A stretch of 64,000 bases of DNA from Sphingobacterium sp. PCS056 (GCF_023273895.1 NZ_CP096883.1:1302001-1366000); one strand, 5' to 3'; counted from the stretch's first letter, positions 43,214 to 53,388 are shown. The notes: a model not told the origin generated them from the sequence alone. Program-made: numbers and translations.

Positions 43214-44665
43214 ATGATGCAATCCGATCATAACAAGTGGTCAACTTTAATTACAGAAAGTCATATGCTTCTGCTTATACTCATTTTGGGAGGGTTAGCA
43301 GGAGCATACCTATTTGTATTTGCGGGGATGTCGGTGGGGCTGGCATTCTATTTAGTACCGCTCCTGCTGTTGTTTATCATATTCTGCCTATCATCACCCG
43401 TATGTTGCTTCTTTCTCTTATACAGCGCATCCTATTTTGTTATGGGGGTAGCACGTTACGTCACATTTCCCATGCCTGCCGGTGTGATACTGGATATCTT
43501 GATCTTATTTAACTTCCTGTGCCTGTGCTTGCATTACATTCGAGGAAATCCCATCGGAAAGCTCTATTTCAATCCCTTTTTGATGATATCTATATTCTGG
43601 ATGCTCTTCTGTCTGTTAGAGATTATCAATCCCATGTCCAGCTTTTCCAATTGGATCACCACGGTAAGGAATATCGGTATCCATATCGTTGTATTTCAAT
43701 TGCTGGTGTTTCTCAATCTGGACAACCTCGATAAGCTGCGCTTGTTTTTTGGTTTATGGGGTACGCTCATTGTCTTAGGAGCATTAAAGGCCATTGGTCA
43801 AAAGTATATCGGTTTTGATCGCTTCGAGTCTGCTTGGTTATACACCTATGGAGCACATACACACGTCATTTACAGTGGTATCCGTTATTTTTCTTTCTTT
43901 ACAGATGCCGCAAATTTTGGTTGTCATATGGGATTGGGGATCGTCGTTTTTACGATCTTGTCATTTTATGAAAAAAGAGTCAATAGGCGTCTTTTGTATA
44001 TTGCTGTTGCCCTGATTGCTTTCTACGGTTTGATGATCTCCGGCACTCGAGCGGCAATAGCTGTACCTTTTGTTGGTTTTGCTTTTTTTATTGTTTTAGT
44101 CAAAGAGTGGAAGTGGATCGTCATGGGCGCTGTCTTCTTAGCTCTTGCCTTTTCCTTTTTTAATCTGACCACCATTGGCAATAGCAATGGCGATATCCGC
44201 CGTATGCGGACTGCGTTCTCCTTTTCTCAAGATGCTTCATTTAACGTGCGTTTGGAAAACCAAAAGAAGATGCGTCTCTTCATGAGCGATCATCCGTTCG
44301 GGATCGGCCTAGGTGCTTCCAAACATGCCAATGAAGGCGATCTGATCCATGGTATCGCGACCGATTCCTCTTTTGTCTTCATTTGGGTGGAGACCGGGAT
44401 CGTCGGTTTGATCCTGTATGTCTTGTTGTGTTTGACCATCCTCGGTTTTGGCACTTACTACGTGCTAGTTGTATTACAAGATACCCGCATCAAATCAATT
44501 GTAGCAGCTTCTACTGCAGGTCTTGCCGGAATTATGGTCGCGGGTTATGCCAATGAAGTACTCCATCAGATGCCCACTGGGCAGACTGTTTATATCCTGA
44601 TGGGTATTATTATGCTATCTCCTGTTATTGATAAAAAGTTAGCTCATGACACTTCAACCGTATAA
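43214..44665 (+). CDS. Wzy/O-antigen ligase-like polymerase
   Basis: 483 residues with about ten to twelve membrane helices (for example LLLILILGGLAGAYLFVFAG, LVPLLLLFIIFCLSSPVCCF, LLYIAVALIAFYGLMI). The line SGTRAAIAVPFVG, followed after another helix by a loop DHPFGIGLGASKH, matches the Wzy/WaaL family pattern with Arg and His in the large periplasmic loop. It polymerises lipid-linked repeat units. It overlaps the next glycosyltransferase by 20 bp, so the two are translated together. Confidence 0.85.
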   Translation: MMQSDHNKWSTLITESHMLLLILILGGLAGAYLFVFAGMSVGLAFYLVPLLLLFIIFCLSSPVCCFFLLYSASYFVMGVARYVTFPMPAGVILDILILFNFLCLCLHYIRGNPIGKLYFNPFLMISIFWMLFCLLEIINPMSSFSNWITTVRNIGIHIVVFQLLVFLNLDNLDKLRLFFGLWGTLIVLGALKAIGQKYIGFDRFESAWLYTYGAHTHVIYSGIRYFSFFTDAANFGCHMGLGIVVFTILSFYEKRVNRRLLYIAVALIAFYGLMISGTRAAIAVPFVGFAFFIVLVKEWKWIVMGAVFLALAFSFFNLTTIGNSNGDIRRMRTAFSFSQDASFNVRLENQKKMRLFMSDHPFGIGLGASKHANEGDLIHGIATDSSFVFIWVETGIVGLILYVLLCLTILGFGTYYVLVVLQDTRIKSIVAASTAGLAGIMVAGYANEVLHQMPTGQTVYILMGIIMLSPVIDKKLAHDTSTV

Positions 44666-45551
44666 ACTTTCCTTTATTACTGTCAATTACAATGGACTGG
44701 AAGATACCCGGGCATTTCTAGCGCGTATCGAGAATATCACATTTTCGTTCTCATATGAAGTGATTGTTATTGACAATGGATCGCGACAAGACGAGTATGC
44801 GCTATTAAAAGCTGAATTTCCGTTTATTACAGGATGTTATAGCTCCGCTAATCTGGGTTTCGCAGGGGGCAATAATATCGGAATACGGATGTCTCAAGGT
44901 GAATTTTTGTATTTCTTAAACAACGATACCTTGCTTCCTTTGGAAGCCGACACACAAATAACGGAGATGCTCTTCTTTTTGGAGCAGCACCACGAAGTAG
45001 GAGGGATAACACCTAAAATCAGGTATATGGATCCGCCCGATATGATCCAATTTGCAGGTTGCACTCCTCTGACCGCCATCACACTGCGCAATAAGCAGAT
45101 TGGTTACCAAGAGATGGAGCTTGGACAATATGAACAAAATAGCGAAATTCCGTATCTCCATGGAGCTGCAATGCTGATCCCCCGTCGTGTTGTTCAACAC
45201 ATCGGCTTGATGCCCGAGGAATTTTTTTTATATTATGAAGAACTTGACTGGTGCTATCGGATCAATAGGCATTATTCCTTATTTTACTATGCGGGAGCTT
45301 TGGTTTATCATAAAGAAAGTGCCTCTACGGGAATTGATTCGCCTTTTAAAACCTATTACCTCACACGCAATAGGTTACTATTTGCTTATCGCAATCGGGT
45401 TGGAATGACACGGATTCTGTCCTTGTTTTATCTCGTATTAGTCGCAAATACTTCAAAAATGTGTAGCTTTATACTGAATGGAAAGTGGAAACATGTCTTT
45501 TCCATCTTCTCCGGCACACGCGCTGCCTTCAAGCTGTTTAAATCAACGTAA
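44646..45551 (+). CDS. Glycosyltransferase family 2 (rhamnosyl-type)
   Basis: 301 residues, GT-A fold. It begins LSFITVNYNGLEDTRAFLAR; EVIVIDNGSRQDE, SSANLGFAGGNNIGIRM and the metal-binding FLNNDTLL follow the pattern of WbbL-type rhamnosyltransferases. The later FFLYYEELDWCYRINR holds the likely catalytic acid. No membrane helices apart from a hydrophobic stretch at about 260-275. It adds one sugar to the repeat unit on the cytoplasmic face. It overlaps the polymerase gene upstream and lies 8 bp before the next transferase. Confidence 0.9.
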   Translation: MTLQPYKLSFITVNYNGLEDTRAFLARIENITFSFSYEVIVIDNGSRQDEYALLKAEFPFITGCYSSANLGFAGGNNIGIRMSQGEFLYFLNNDTLLPLEADTQITEMLFFLEQHHEVGGITPKIRYMDPPDMIQFAGCTPLTAITLRNKQIGYQEMELGQYEQNSEIPYLHGAAMLIPRRVVQHIGLMPEEFFLYYEELDWCYRINRHYSLFYYAGALVYHKESASTGIDSPFKTYYLTRNRLLFAYRNRVGMTRILSLFYLVLVANTSKMCSFILNGKWKHVFSIFSGTRAAFKLFKST

Positions 45552-45559
45552 TTAGGACT

Positions 45560-46741
45560 ATGGAATTAGTATTGCACATTGTCGAAGGAATCTTTTTTAT
45601 TCCGTTTTTGATCTGGATCGTCTATTTTTTGATATTTTCCATCGGATACCGTATTCCCAGAAATCAGCAATTCAAGCAAGCTGCTCATCAACATCGGTAT
45701 TTAGTTATTTTCCCAGCATACAAAGAAGATGCGGTTATTGTAGAAAGCATTCGTTCTTTTTATAAGCAAGATTATCCTGAGGATTTATATGAAGTTGTAG
45801 TGGTTGCAGATAGCATGCAGGACGATACGAACGCTGGGCTGCGTCAGTTGGGAGCTACTGTTCTGATTCCAAATTATGAACCCCGATCCAAAGCTGCAGC
45901 CCTCAATTTGGCCATCACGCATACGCAAGGCCAGCCATTCGACGCAGTTGTTATTCTAGATGCAGACAATTTGGTGTATCCGGATTTTCTAAAACAGGTC
46001 AATCAAGTATTCGATTCAGGTTGCAAAGCCGTACAGGCACATCGCATCGCCAAAAATGATAATACCGATACCGCCTATCTCGATGGAATCAGTGAGGAGA
46101 TCAACAATTCCATTTTCCGACAAGGTCATGTCAATCTCGGACTTCCTGCAGCATTGACCGGCTCGGGTATGCTGTTTGAAATCAATTGGTTTAGGCAAGT
46201 GATGCCCAAAATAAGCTCCATGGGTGAAGATAAAGAATTAGAATATCACCTTTTATTGGAGGGTATCTTCACCAATTATTTAGAAGATGTGTATGTTCTC
46301 GATGAAAAGGTACAGAACCGAAAAGATCTTTCCAATCAAAGGAAAAGATGGATTGCAGCGCAAATCGATACTTTTTTAATTGCCTTTAGTGGATTGGGCA
46401 CTATTTTGAAGACCCGTAACTGGCCGATGTTGGATAAGGTGGTACAATGGTCGATCCCCCCACGTATTATATTACTCGGGTTCGTCCCCATTTGGATCTT
46501 TATTTTATATGTCTTAGCACCCATATTGATGTATAAATGGCTGATACTTTATCTGTTGTTCCTGATAGCACTGGGCTTGGCCGTTCCAAACCGATTCTAT
46601 AATAAGCGAACATTAGTGTGCTTTTTGAAATTACCCTTTATTTTTATGGCGATCTTGCGTAGTTTTATGGGAATTAAATCAGGGCGTAGTACTTTTGTTC
46701 ACACACCACATGGCGAAAAAAAAGAAGATTATAGTAATTGA
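45560..46741 (+). CDS. Membrane glycosyltransferase family 2, processive type
   Basis: 393 residues with an N-terminal membrane helix (about 8-28), a GT-A domain (VIFPAYKEDAVIVESIRSFY, VVVVADSM, VVILDADNLVYPDF, GSGMLFE, GEDKELEYHLL) and the motif NQRKRW, the Q/RxxRW of processive transferases such as hyaluronan or poly-GlcNAc synthases. Two to three C-terminal helices (about 295-370) follow. Processive members often make homopolymers alone; here it is within a Wzy-type cluster and may add only one sugar. The coding region overlaps the next gene by 32 bp. Confidence 0.9.
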   Translation: MELVLHIVEGIFFIPFLIWIVYFLIFSIGYRIPRNQQFKQAAHQHRYLVIFPAYKEDAVIVESIRSFYKQDYPEDLYEVVVVADSMQDDTNAGLRQLGATVLIPNYEPRSKAAALNLAITHTQGQPFDAVVILDADNLVYPDFLKQVNQVFDSGCKAVQAHRIAKNDNTDTAYLDGISEEINNSIFRQGHVNLGLPAALTGSGMLFEINWFRQVMPKISSMGEDKELEYHLLLEGIFTNYLEDVYVLDEKVQNRKDLSNQRKRWIAAQIDTFLIAFSGLGTILKTRNWPMLDKVVQWSIPPRIILLGFVPIWIFILYVLAPILMYKWLILYLLFLIALGLAVPNRFYNKRTLVCFLKLPFIFMAILRSFMGIKSGRSTFVHTPHGEKKEDYSN

Positions 46742-47849
46742 GGCACAACGCATATTCCGCAAGAATAAGCATGGAATGGACTTTGTCGCATTGGAAATGA
46801 TTCGTGGCTTACAGCAACTGGATCCCTTCAATCAGTATGTTATTGCGGTTGGCCCTGGTGAAGACCGATGCCTCAGCGAAACGCAAAACTTTAGCATTGT
46901 TGTATTGGATAGTTCCAATTACCTCATTTGGGAACAGTTACTCCTTCCTCGGCTCTTAAAGAAGGTAAAGGCCGATCTGTTGCACTGCACTTCCAATACC
47001 GCCCCTTTGAACATGCATATTCCGCTGGTACTGACGCTGCATGACATCATCTTTATGGAAAAGAAGATCGGTAATAACGCCTCGATGTATCAAAATCTGG
47101 GTCGTATCTACCGCCGCTGGGTGGTCCCCAAGATCTTAAAAAAAGTCCACACCGTAATTACGGTTTCCGATTTCGAACAACATAATATTGCAACAGCTTT
47201 TCCACAATTGCGTCAACAGATAGTCACTGTTTATAACGGCGTCAGTTCGCGATTCAAGCCACTTACCACCTTTGTAGATCCTCGATTTGCATCATGGGAA
47301 AAAGGAAGCTATTGGTTGCTTTTAGGCAATACAGATCCTAAAAAGAATCTTAAAAATACACTCAGAGCTTACGCTTATTATTTACAGGAAAGCAGCCTTA
47401 AGAAAAAATTGCTTTTAGCAGATCTTGATCCACAACATTTGGATAAGTTATTAACCGAACTGGATTTACAGGGCATCAAAGATTACCTGATCGTCGAAGA
47501 GTATATTGCACACGACCTCTTGGTCCAAGTGTACAATAAGGCTTTTGCATTTCTCTATCCTTCGATTCGAGAAAGTTTTGGCCTACCGCTCTTGGAGTCG
47601 ATGGCCTGTGGTACTCCTGTTGTGACTTCCAGCACATCTGCCATCCCAGAGGTTGCGCAGGACAATGTGGTGTATAGCAATCCCCACGATATCGCTTCCA
47701 TTGCTGCAGGCATGCTGCAGTTGGAACAGGACGGTCCATTGTACGACAGTTTAGTGGCTAAAGGACTAGCAAGAAGTACACAATTTGACTGGAATCAAAC
47801 AGCAGCAAAAACATTGGATATTTATGAAGCAGTACATCTATCAAAATAA
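46710..47849 (+). CDS. Glycosyltransferase family 4
   Basis: 379 residues from the ATG at 46710 (MAKKKKIIVIEAQRIFRKNK). GT-B fold: the N-terminal part has the acceptor domain (LVLTLHDIIFMEKKIG, TVITVSDFE), the C-terminal part the nucleotide-sugar domain with YWLLLGNTDPKKNLKNTLRA, AFLYPSIRESFGLPLLESMA and CGTPVVTSSTSAIPEVA. The Glu in the ExxxxxxxE motif (RESFGLPLLE) is present. Mannosyl- or glucosyltransferase activity is common in this family; donor unknown. It overlaps both neighbours (32 bp upstream, 26 bp downstream). Confidence 0.92.
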   Translation: MAKKKKIIVIEAQRIFRKNKHGMDFVALEMIRGLQQLDPFNQYVIAVGPGEDRCLSETQNFSIVVLDSSNYLIWEQLLLPRLLKKVKADLLHCTSNTAPLNMHIPLVLTLHDIIFMEKKIGNNASMYQNLGRIYRRWVVPKILKKVHTVITVSDFEQHNIATAFPQLRQQIVTVYNGVSSRFKPLTTFVDPRFASWEKGSYWLLLGNTDPKKNLKNTLRAYAYYLQESSLKKKLLLADLDPQHLDKLLTELDLQGIKDYLIVEEYIAHDLLVQVYNKAFAFLYPSIRESFGLPLLESMACGTPVVTSSTSAIPEVAQDNVVYSNPHDIASIAAGMLQLEQDGPLYDSLVAKGLARSTQFDWNQTAAKTLDIYEAVHLSK

Positions 47850-48429
47850 ATCGCTGAAGCACTTGGTCCATTGGTTGATCATGAGCCCAACACGGACCAG
47901 GCCTCGGTGGTACTTGCGTATGTTGCAGTTTTTGTATGTAAAAAGAGGTCGTGGATCCGTTATTTACAACAGCGTACGTCGCGATCTCGTTCCTTTTCGC
48001 CAATGTTCTATAGGTACACGATCGGTCGTCGAATCATTTTCTGTGCTCAACAATGCTGTAGGCGATCTCCACATCGGAGATTATACACGCATCGGTATTG
48101 GCAACACGATTATTGGTCCTGTTAGCATTGGCCATCAGGTCAATATTGGGCAGCATGTCTTGATTTCGGGATTGAATCACCGCTATGAAGATGTTCAGAT
48201 CAGTATCGCAGAGCAAGGAGTTAGCGTAGCCCCTGTTACGATAGCCGACGATGTATGGATCGGAGGAAATGTCGTTATTTTAGCAGGTATCCGCATCGGT
48301 CAGCATGCCGTGATCGGAGCCGGATCTGTTGTGACCAGAGATGTCCCAGCCTATAGTGTCGCAGTGGGCAATCCTGCAAAAGTGGTCAAAACATATGATT
48401 TTAATTTAAATTGTTGGGTAAAAGTATGA
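47824..48429 (+). CDS. Hexapeptide-repeat O-acetyltransferase
   Basis: 201 residues from the ATG at 47824. After about 70 leading residues there are left-handed beta-helix repeats (IGDYTRIGIGNTIIGPVSIG, VTIADDVWIGGNVVILAGIR, IGQHAVIGAGSVVTRDV) and the end PAYSVAVGNPAKVVKTYDFN of the sugar acetyltransferase class. The catalytic His is probably in GLNHRYED. It would acetylate a sugar of the polymer with acetyl-CoA. Its ATG lies in the end of the preceding gene, and its own end overlaps the next start by 4 bp. Confidence 0.9.
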   Translation: MKQYIYQNKSLKHLVHWLIMSPTRTRPRWYLRMLQFLYVKRGRGSVIYNSVRRDLVPFRQCSIGTRSVVESFSVLNNAVGDLHIGDYTRIGIGNTIIGPVSIGHQVNIGQHVLISGLNHRYEDVQISIAEQGVSVAPVTIADDVWIGGNVVILAGIRIGQHAVIGAGSVVTRDVPAYSVAVGNPAKVVKTYDFNLNCWVKV

Positions 48430-49361
48430 AAGAACAGCCGTTGATCAGTGTTATTATGCCTGTTTATAATACAGAAGCGTATCTTGATATGGCTATTCAG
48501 AGCATATTAGAACAAACAGAGAAAAATTTTGAGCTGATTATTATCAATGATGGCGCGACCGACGGCAGCCCGGACATTTTGTTTAAATGGCAACAAAAGG
48601 ATCAGCGCATACAGATCATCGCTCAAGATAATCAAGGCCTTTCTGCTGCGCGCAACACTGGATTGCGGCATGCCATAGGAACATTTGTCTATTTTATGGA
48701 TAGCGATGATTACCTGCGCCCAGATACCTTAGACAAATGCGTACGTTATGCAGAAGATTCGGTACTGGATCTCGTCTTTTTCGATGCTGATATTTTAGAC
48801 GATCAAAATAAGGAAAATCAGCAGTCTGCTACGTTTCATTATATCCGAAAAAAAACAGCCCCGTATCAAGTGATGAAGGGAAGTGAAGCCTTAGCGCAAC
48901 TATTGGATCACCAAGAGTTTTTTTCTCCCGTCTGGATGCTCTTCATTCGACGGAGTTTGATTTTAACCGAAAATTTACAGTTTGAAGTCGGTATTATCCA
49001 CGAGGATGAATTGTTTACCATGCAGGTATTTTTGCTTGCCCAGCAAGTGGGTTACTTACCCGAACCGTTCTTTTTCCGACGTGTACGGGCCAATTCCATT
49101 ATGACCAGTGCCTTCAAGTGGTACAATATATCATCCTATTTAAAAGTTGCCGAACAACTGCAATTATTTGTGCAGCAACATCCAGTTTATCATGCCGTGG
49201 TCGATCAATATCTCGCACGGATGCTCAATGCTGCGGTCTGGAAAGCACACGGATTGCCTCCTCATCAACGCGTTAAGCTTTTATTTATCCTCATCAGCCG
49301 CTGGAATAAATACATGAATATCCGTACGTACGGAGTCTTATTATTCAAAAAGAAAAAATAG
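48426..49361 (+). CDS. Glycosyltransferase family 2
   Basis: 311 residues from the ATG at 48426, where ATGA overlaps the upstream stop. GT-A fold with ISVIMPVYNTEAYLDMAIQS, IIINDGATDGSPDIL, DNQGLSAARNTGLRHA and the metal-binding YFMDSDDYLRPDTL. The acid in HEDELFTMQVFLLA completes the pattern. Soluble apart from a basic C-terminal end (LLFKKKK) that may bind the membrane. It adds a sugar to the lipid-linked unit. The flippase gene begins at the base after its stop codon. Confidence 0.92.
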   Translation: MKEQPLISVIMPVYNTEAYLDMAIQSILEQTEKNFELIIINDGATDGSPDILFKWQQKDQRIQIIAQDNQGLSAARNTGLRHAIGTFVYFMDSDDYLRPDTLDKCVRYAEDSVLDLVFFDADILDDQNKENQQSATFHYIRKKTAPYQVMKGSEALAQLLDHQEFFSPVWMLFIRRSLILTENLQFEVGIIHEDELFTMQVFLLAQQVGYLPEPFFFRRVRANSIMTSAFKWYNISSYLKVAEQLQLFVQQHPVYHAVVDQYLARMLNAAVWKAHGLPPHQRVKLLFILISRWNKYMNIRTYGVLLFKKKK

Positions 49362-50813
49362 ATGAAAGATATACAAGGACAGTTGATCTCAGGCGTGTTT
49401 TTTACCGCACTGGCCAAATACGCCAATCTGATCATTTCGTTGGTCGTAACAGCCATATTAGCCCGATTACTTGCTCCCGATCAATTCGGGGTAGTCGCCA
49501 TCGCTACTGTGGCTATTGCTTTTCTCAATTTGATCGCCGATATCGGATTGTCTGCAACGGTTATACAGCACAAAGAATTAGACCGAAAAGCTTTGAGCGC
49601 TTTATTTTCGCTATCGGTCTATATTACCCTGTTGCTTTCCTTGATTTTCTTTTTATGCGCAGGGGTCTTCGCCAACTGGTATGATCAACCTGAGCTTCGC
49701 CCTATCTGCCAGTGGCTTGCCCTCAGTTTGCTTTTTTCTGGGATCACCGTGGTGCCCAATGCTCTTTTTTATCGGGATCGCCTCTTCAAGGCCATAGCTT
49801 TACGGAGTCTGGTCATACAGCTTGTCGGTGGCGCGATGTCAGTCGTGGCCGCTTATCAGGGTTATGGGGTATATGCGTTGATCATTAATCCGATCTTCTC
49901 TTCCATCCTGATCTTTGGGATATCGTATGCCAAGTTTCCATTGAAATTTACGTTTAGCTTCTCCTTACAAGCACTGCGACCGATTTTTTCCTATTCATTC
50001 TATCAATTTTTATTTAACATCATCAATTACTTTAGTCGCAATGCCGACACCCTATTGATCGGTAAATATTTGGGTATGGTACCTTTAGGTTATTACGATA
50101 AATCCTATCGCCTCATGTCCCTGCCTCTTCAGAATATTACACAGGTGATCACGCCCGTTATACATCCAATTTTGAGTCTGCATAGCAAAGATCTGGGATA
50201 TTTAAATCGAGTCAACCTCAAACTGGTCAGTTTTCTAGCTTTAATCGGGTTCCCCCTGGCCATCTTTCTGTATTTTTCTTCAGAAGAACTGATCCTGTTA
50301 TTCTTTGGACCGCAATGGGAATTGGCCATTCCGACATTTAAAATATTGAGTCTTACCGTTGGTATCCAACTGGTATTGTCCTCTTCAGGCTCTATTTTCC
50401 AAACTGCAGGAGATACCAGGAGCTTATTTATCTGCGGATTATTTTCAGCAGTCGTCAATGTCACCGGTATCCTACTAGGTGTATTTTATTTCAAGAGTAT
50501 CGAAGCTGTAGCCCAATGCCTGCTGGTCACATTCGCGATCAATTTTGTACAGACCTATTGGCTCATGTATATGGTCATATTCAAAGCAAGTATCGTCCCT
50601 TTTTTGACCTGTCTGTGGAAACCTGTTCTTTTTGCAGGTATATTAGCCGGGCTGTTATATAGCGCAGACCTAATCTTCAATTGTAACCAGCAATTGTATA
50701 GCTTTCTATTCAAAAGTTTGGTATTTGTCCCATCATTTGCATTGTTGGTCTGGTTTGGAGGGTACCAAGCAGATATTAAGCAGTTTATAAATAGAAAAAG
50801 AGGAAATAACTAA
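49362..50813 (+). CDS. Wzx-type polysaccharide flippase
   Basis: 483 residues with about 12 to 14 membrane helices. The start GQLISGVFFTALAKYANLII, the line TAILARLLAPDQFGVVAIAT, FGPQWELAIPTFKILS and the end FVPSFALLVWFGGY are typical of the MOP/PST family. It moves undecaprenyl-linked repeat units across the inner membrane. It starts at the base following the previous stop codon, so translation is linked. After its stop there is an 85-bp gap before the next transferase, the first sizeable gap since 43201. Confidence 0.92.
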   Translation: MKDIQGQLISGVFFTALAKYANLIISLVVTAILARLLAPDQFGVVAIATVAIAFLNLIADIGLSATVIQHKELDRKALSALFSLSVYITLLLSLIFFLCAGVFANWYDQPELRPICQWLALSLLFSGITVVPNALFYRDRLFKAIALRSLVIQLVGGAMSVVAAYQGYGVYALIINPIFSSILIFGISYAKFPLKFTFSFSLQALRPIFSYSFYQFLFNIINYFSRNADTLLIGKYLGMVPLGYYDKSYRLMSLPLQNITQVITPVIHPILSLHSKDLGYLNRVNLKLVSFLALIGFPLAIFLYFSSEELILLFFGPQWELAIPTFKILSLTVGIQLVLSSSGSIFQTAGDTRSLFICGLFSAVVNVTGILLGVFYFKSIEAVAQCLLVTFAINFVQTYWLMYMVIFKASIVPFLTCLWKPVLFAGILAGLLYSADLIFNCNQQLYSFLFKSLVFVPSFALLVWFGGYQADIKQFINRKRGNN

Positions 50814-50898
50814 AAACATGTTTTTTACTTGCGATGTTTGCCTATTTTTTTGTAATTTCTTGGAGTCAAATAAAGGCCATTAAATAAAATTAGATGTC

Positions 50899-52026
50899 AT
50901 GGGGTTGAAGGTGCTTTTTTTTATCTTTCATGGTTTTAGTGAACATAACGGGATCAGTAAAAAGATCTGGGGACAGATCAATGGGCTTCAACAAAATGGT
51001 GCCCAAGTTACTTTATGTCACTATCAGGTCACGTCCGATGGACATCGGGTATGGAAGATCGATGAAAAGGTCCTCGCGGATTTGGGTACCGGACCAAGGG
51101 CCAAGATTCGGAAACGGATCGATTATAGCGCTATCGCTAATTATGTCTTAGCAAATCATTTTTCACTTATTTATATGCGCTCCGATCACAATGCCAATCC
51201 ATTTACGATTCATTTAGTAAAAAAGATGCGTCGATCTGGAGCAAAAGTCATTATGGAAGTTCCGACTTATCCCTATGATCAGGAGTACAATACACCCAAA
51301 ATGAAGTTGGAATTGTTTGTAGATCGGTTGTATCGAGATCAGCTGGCCAAGCATCTCGATGCGGTGGTCACTTTCTCCAATGTCGATGTTATATTTGGTC
51401 AAAAGACGCTCAAGATTTCTAATGGGATAGATTTTGATGCTATCCCCATTCGTCATCCCCGTGCTACACCGCAGCAAGAGATTCATCTGCTGGCCGTTGC
51501 CGAGATCCATTACTGGCACGGCTTTGACCGGCTCATTCAAGGTCTGGCGCTGTACCAACAGCAGCATCCTTCACGTCAGGTGATCTTTCATCTCGTGGGC
51601 GAACTCAGCGGTGAACGCGAGCGTCAAGATATTCTCGTCCCCATTCAGCAGCATGGTCTGCAGCAGCAAGTCATCCTACATGGTGCACTTTGGGGTACAG
51701 CACTCGATGCGCTATTTGATCAGGCAGATTTTGCGATCGGAAGTTTAGGGAGGCACCGGACCGGTATCGATGTGATCCGCACCTTGAAAAACCGGGAATA
51801 TGCGGCACGCGGTATCTCATTTATATACTCCGAATCAGATCCTGATTTTGATGACCGCGATTATATTATCAAAGCAAAGCCCGATGAATCACCTATAGAT
51901 ATTCAGCAGCTGATCGCTTTTATAGACCAACATCAACCATCGCCAGAAGCAATTCGAGCGAGCATTCAAGAACTGTCTTGGAAAGGACAGATGAATAGCT
52001 TGTTGCAATCCGACCTGTTACGGTAA
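50899..52026 (+). CDS. Glycosyltransferase family 4-like protein
   Basis: 375 residues with a GT-B fold. FIFHGFSEHNGISKKIWGQI is the N-terminal glycine loop, the ribbon LIYMRSDHNANPFTIHLVKK and AKVIMEVPTYPYDQEYNT are acceptor-side parts, EIHLLAVAEIHYWHGFDRLI the donor domain. It is divergent: the usual ExxGxxxxE region reads AIGSLGRHRTGIDVIRTLKN with only partial conservation. It probably adds a sugar to the repeat unit; donor unknown. The gene is separated from both neighbours by 85 and 172 bp. Confidence 0.83.
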   Translation: MGLKVLFFIFHGFSEHNGISKKIWGQINGLQQNGAQVTLCHYQVTSDGHRVWKIDEKVLADLGTGPRAKIRKRIDYSAIANYVLANHFSLIYMRSDHNANPFTIHLVKKMRRSGAKVIMEVPTYPYDQEYNTPKMKLELFVDRLYRDQLAKHLDAVVTFSNVDVIFGQKTLKISNGIDFDAIPIRHPRATPQQEIHLLAVAEIHYWHGFDRLIQGLALYQQQHPSRQVIFHLVGELSGERERQDILVPIQQHGLQQQVILHGALWGTALDALFDQADFAIGSLGRHRTGIDVIRTLKNREYAARGISFIYSESDPDFDDRDYIIKAKPDESPIDIQQLIAFIDQHQPSPEAIRASIQELSWKGQMNSLLQSDLLR

Positions 52027-52198
52027 CGATTTTTTTAGCAGATCGCATTTAAATAGAAACAAAAGAATAGATGCCATTTTCAGGTTTGCATCAAGCAACA
52101 GCTGCATGACGGATCTATTCTCAAAAAAACATCATACTCGATACGATCAATAAAACCAAATATTTAATATATTTTTGTCATAAATACCGCGATCTCCT

Positions 52199-53377
52199 AT
52201 GTTACAGTTTATATTTTGGTGCAGTTTATTCTTAGTCTTTTACACCTATGTGGGCTATGCCATAGTCATTTATGTATTAGCAAAATACAGGGCTTATCAA
52301 CCTCATGTACAGGTACATTGTCTTAGCGAAGAGGAGATGCCGGAGGTCACGCTTTTTATTGCAGCCTACAATGAAGCCGATATTATTGCCGAAAAAATGG
52401 CAAACTGTAGGGCCTTGGCTTATCCCAAGCATAAGTTAAAGATCCTCTGGGTGATTGATGGCAGTAGTGATCATAGTGAAGTTTTATTGCAGCAGTATCC
52501 CGACGTGCAGGTCGTGAGTTCGCCCTCACGTAAGGGCAAAACTGCGGCGATCAATCATGGGATGAGTGTTGTCCATACCCCCATTGTTGTTTTTAGTGAT
52601 GCCAATTGTTTTCTAAATACCGATGCCTTGACGATTATCGTCCATCAATTTAATGATCCGAGTATTGGTTGTGTGTCGGGCGAGAAAAGAGTAGCTTTTA
52701 CAGACGATGATACCATCTCGTCCAAAGGAGAGGGCACCTATTGGCAATATGAATCACTGTTAAAAAAACTTGACTATCAATATTATTCGGCAGTAGGAGC
52801 AGCAGGAGAGCTATTTGCGATCCGTACGGCCTTGTTTACGATGATGCCAGAAGATACCCTTTTAGATGATTTTATGTTATCGATGGGCATTGCACAAAAT
52901 GGCTACCGCATTGCCTATACACCAGATGCCTATGCTGTAGAATCTGGGTCGCTCAATATGGAAGAGGAAGCAAAGCGCAAGCGTCGCATCGCGGCCGGCG
53001 GCTGGCAATCCATCATCAGGCTATTGCCTCTGCTCAATATTTTTGATTATGGCAAACTAAGCTTTCAATATCTGTCGCACCGCGTACTGCGCTGGTCAGT
53101 CACTCCTTTTGCTTTATTTGCTTTATTGCCATTATCTTTCATACTAGGACTAGGATATGTATCACCTTATAATGTGTTTTATATCATTTTTGTAAGTCAG
53201 GTCGTGTTTTACCTTTGCGCAGGCATTGGATATCTCCAACGCGATCATCCAAATGTGTCAAAGTTGTTTTATATCCCCTATTATTTTATATTTATGAATA
53301 TAAATGTAGTGCTGGGGATTTACTACCTATTGAGCAATCAGCACCGCGGCGGATGGGAAAAGTCTCAGCGGAAATAA
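52199..53377 (+). CDS. Membrane glycosyltransferase family 2
   Basis: 392 residues. A first membrane helix (IFWCSLFLVFYTYVGYAIVI) comes before a GT-A domain with VTLFIAAYNEADIIAEKMAN, KILWVIDGSSDHSEVLLQQY, IVVFSDANCFLNTDALTIIV and DDFMLSMGIA, then KRKRRIAAGGWQS, a form of the processive RxxRW-like motif, and three to four C-terminal helices. A -7-like TATTTTTG at 52170-52177 without a -33 lies upstream. It belongs with the transferase at 45560 in general architecture. Sugar donor unknown. Confidence 0.88.
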   Translation: MLQFIFWCSLFLVFYTYVGYAIVIYVLAKYRAYQPHVQVHCLSEEEMPEVTLFIAAYNEADIIAEKMANCRALAYPKHKLKILWVIDGSSDHSEVLLQQYPDVQVVSSPSRKGKTAAINHGMSVVHTPIVVFSDANCFLNTDALTIIVHQFNDPSIGCVSGEKRVAFTDDDTISSKGEGTYWQYESLLKKLDYQYYSAVGAAGELFAIRTALFTMMPEDTLLDDFMLSMGIAQNGYRIAYTPDAYAVESGSLNMEEEAKRKRRIAAGGWQSIIRLLPLLNIFDYGKLSFQYLSHRVLRWSVTPFALFALLPLSFILGLGYVSPYNVFYIIFVSQVVFYLCAGIGYLQRDHPNVSKLFYIPYYFIFMNINVVLGIYYLLSNQHRGGWEKSQRK

Positions 53378-53388
53378 TTTAGCAAAAC

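Noticed and set aside
50812..50826. AAAAACATGTTTTT after the flippase gene as a terminator
   Set aside because: The palindrome has no GC stem and no loop, so it would not terminate transcription.
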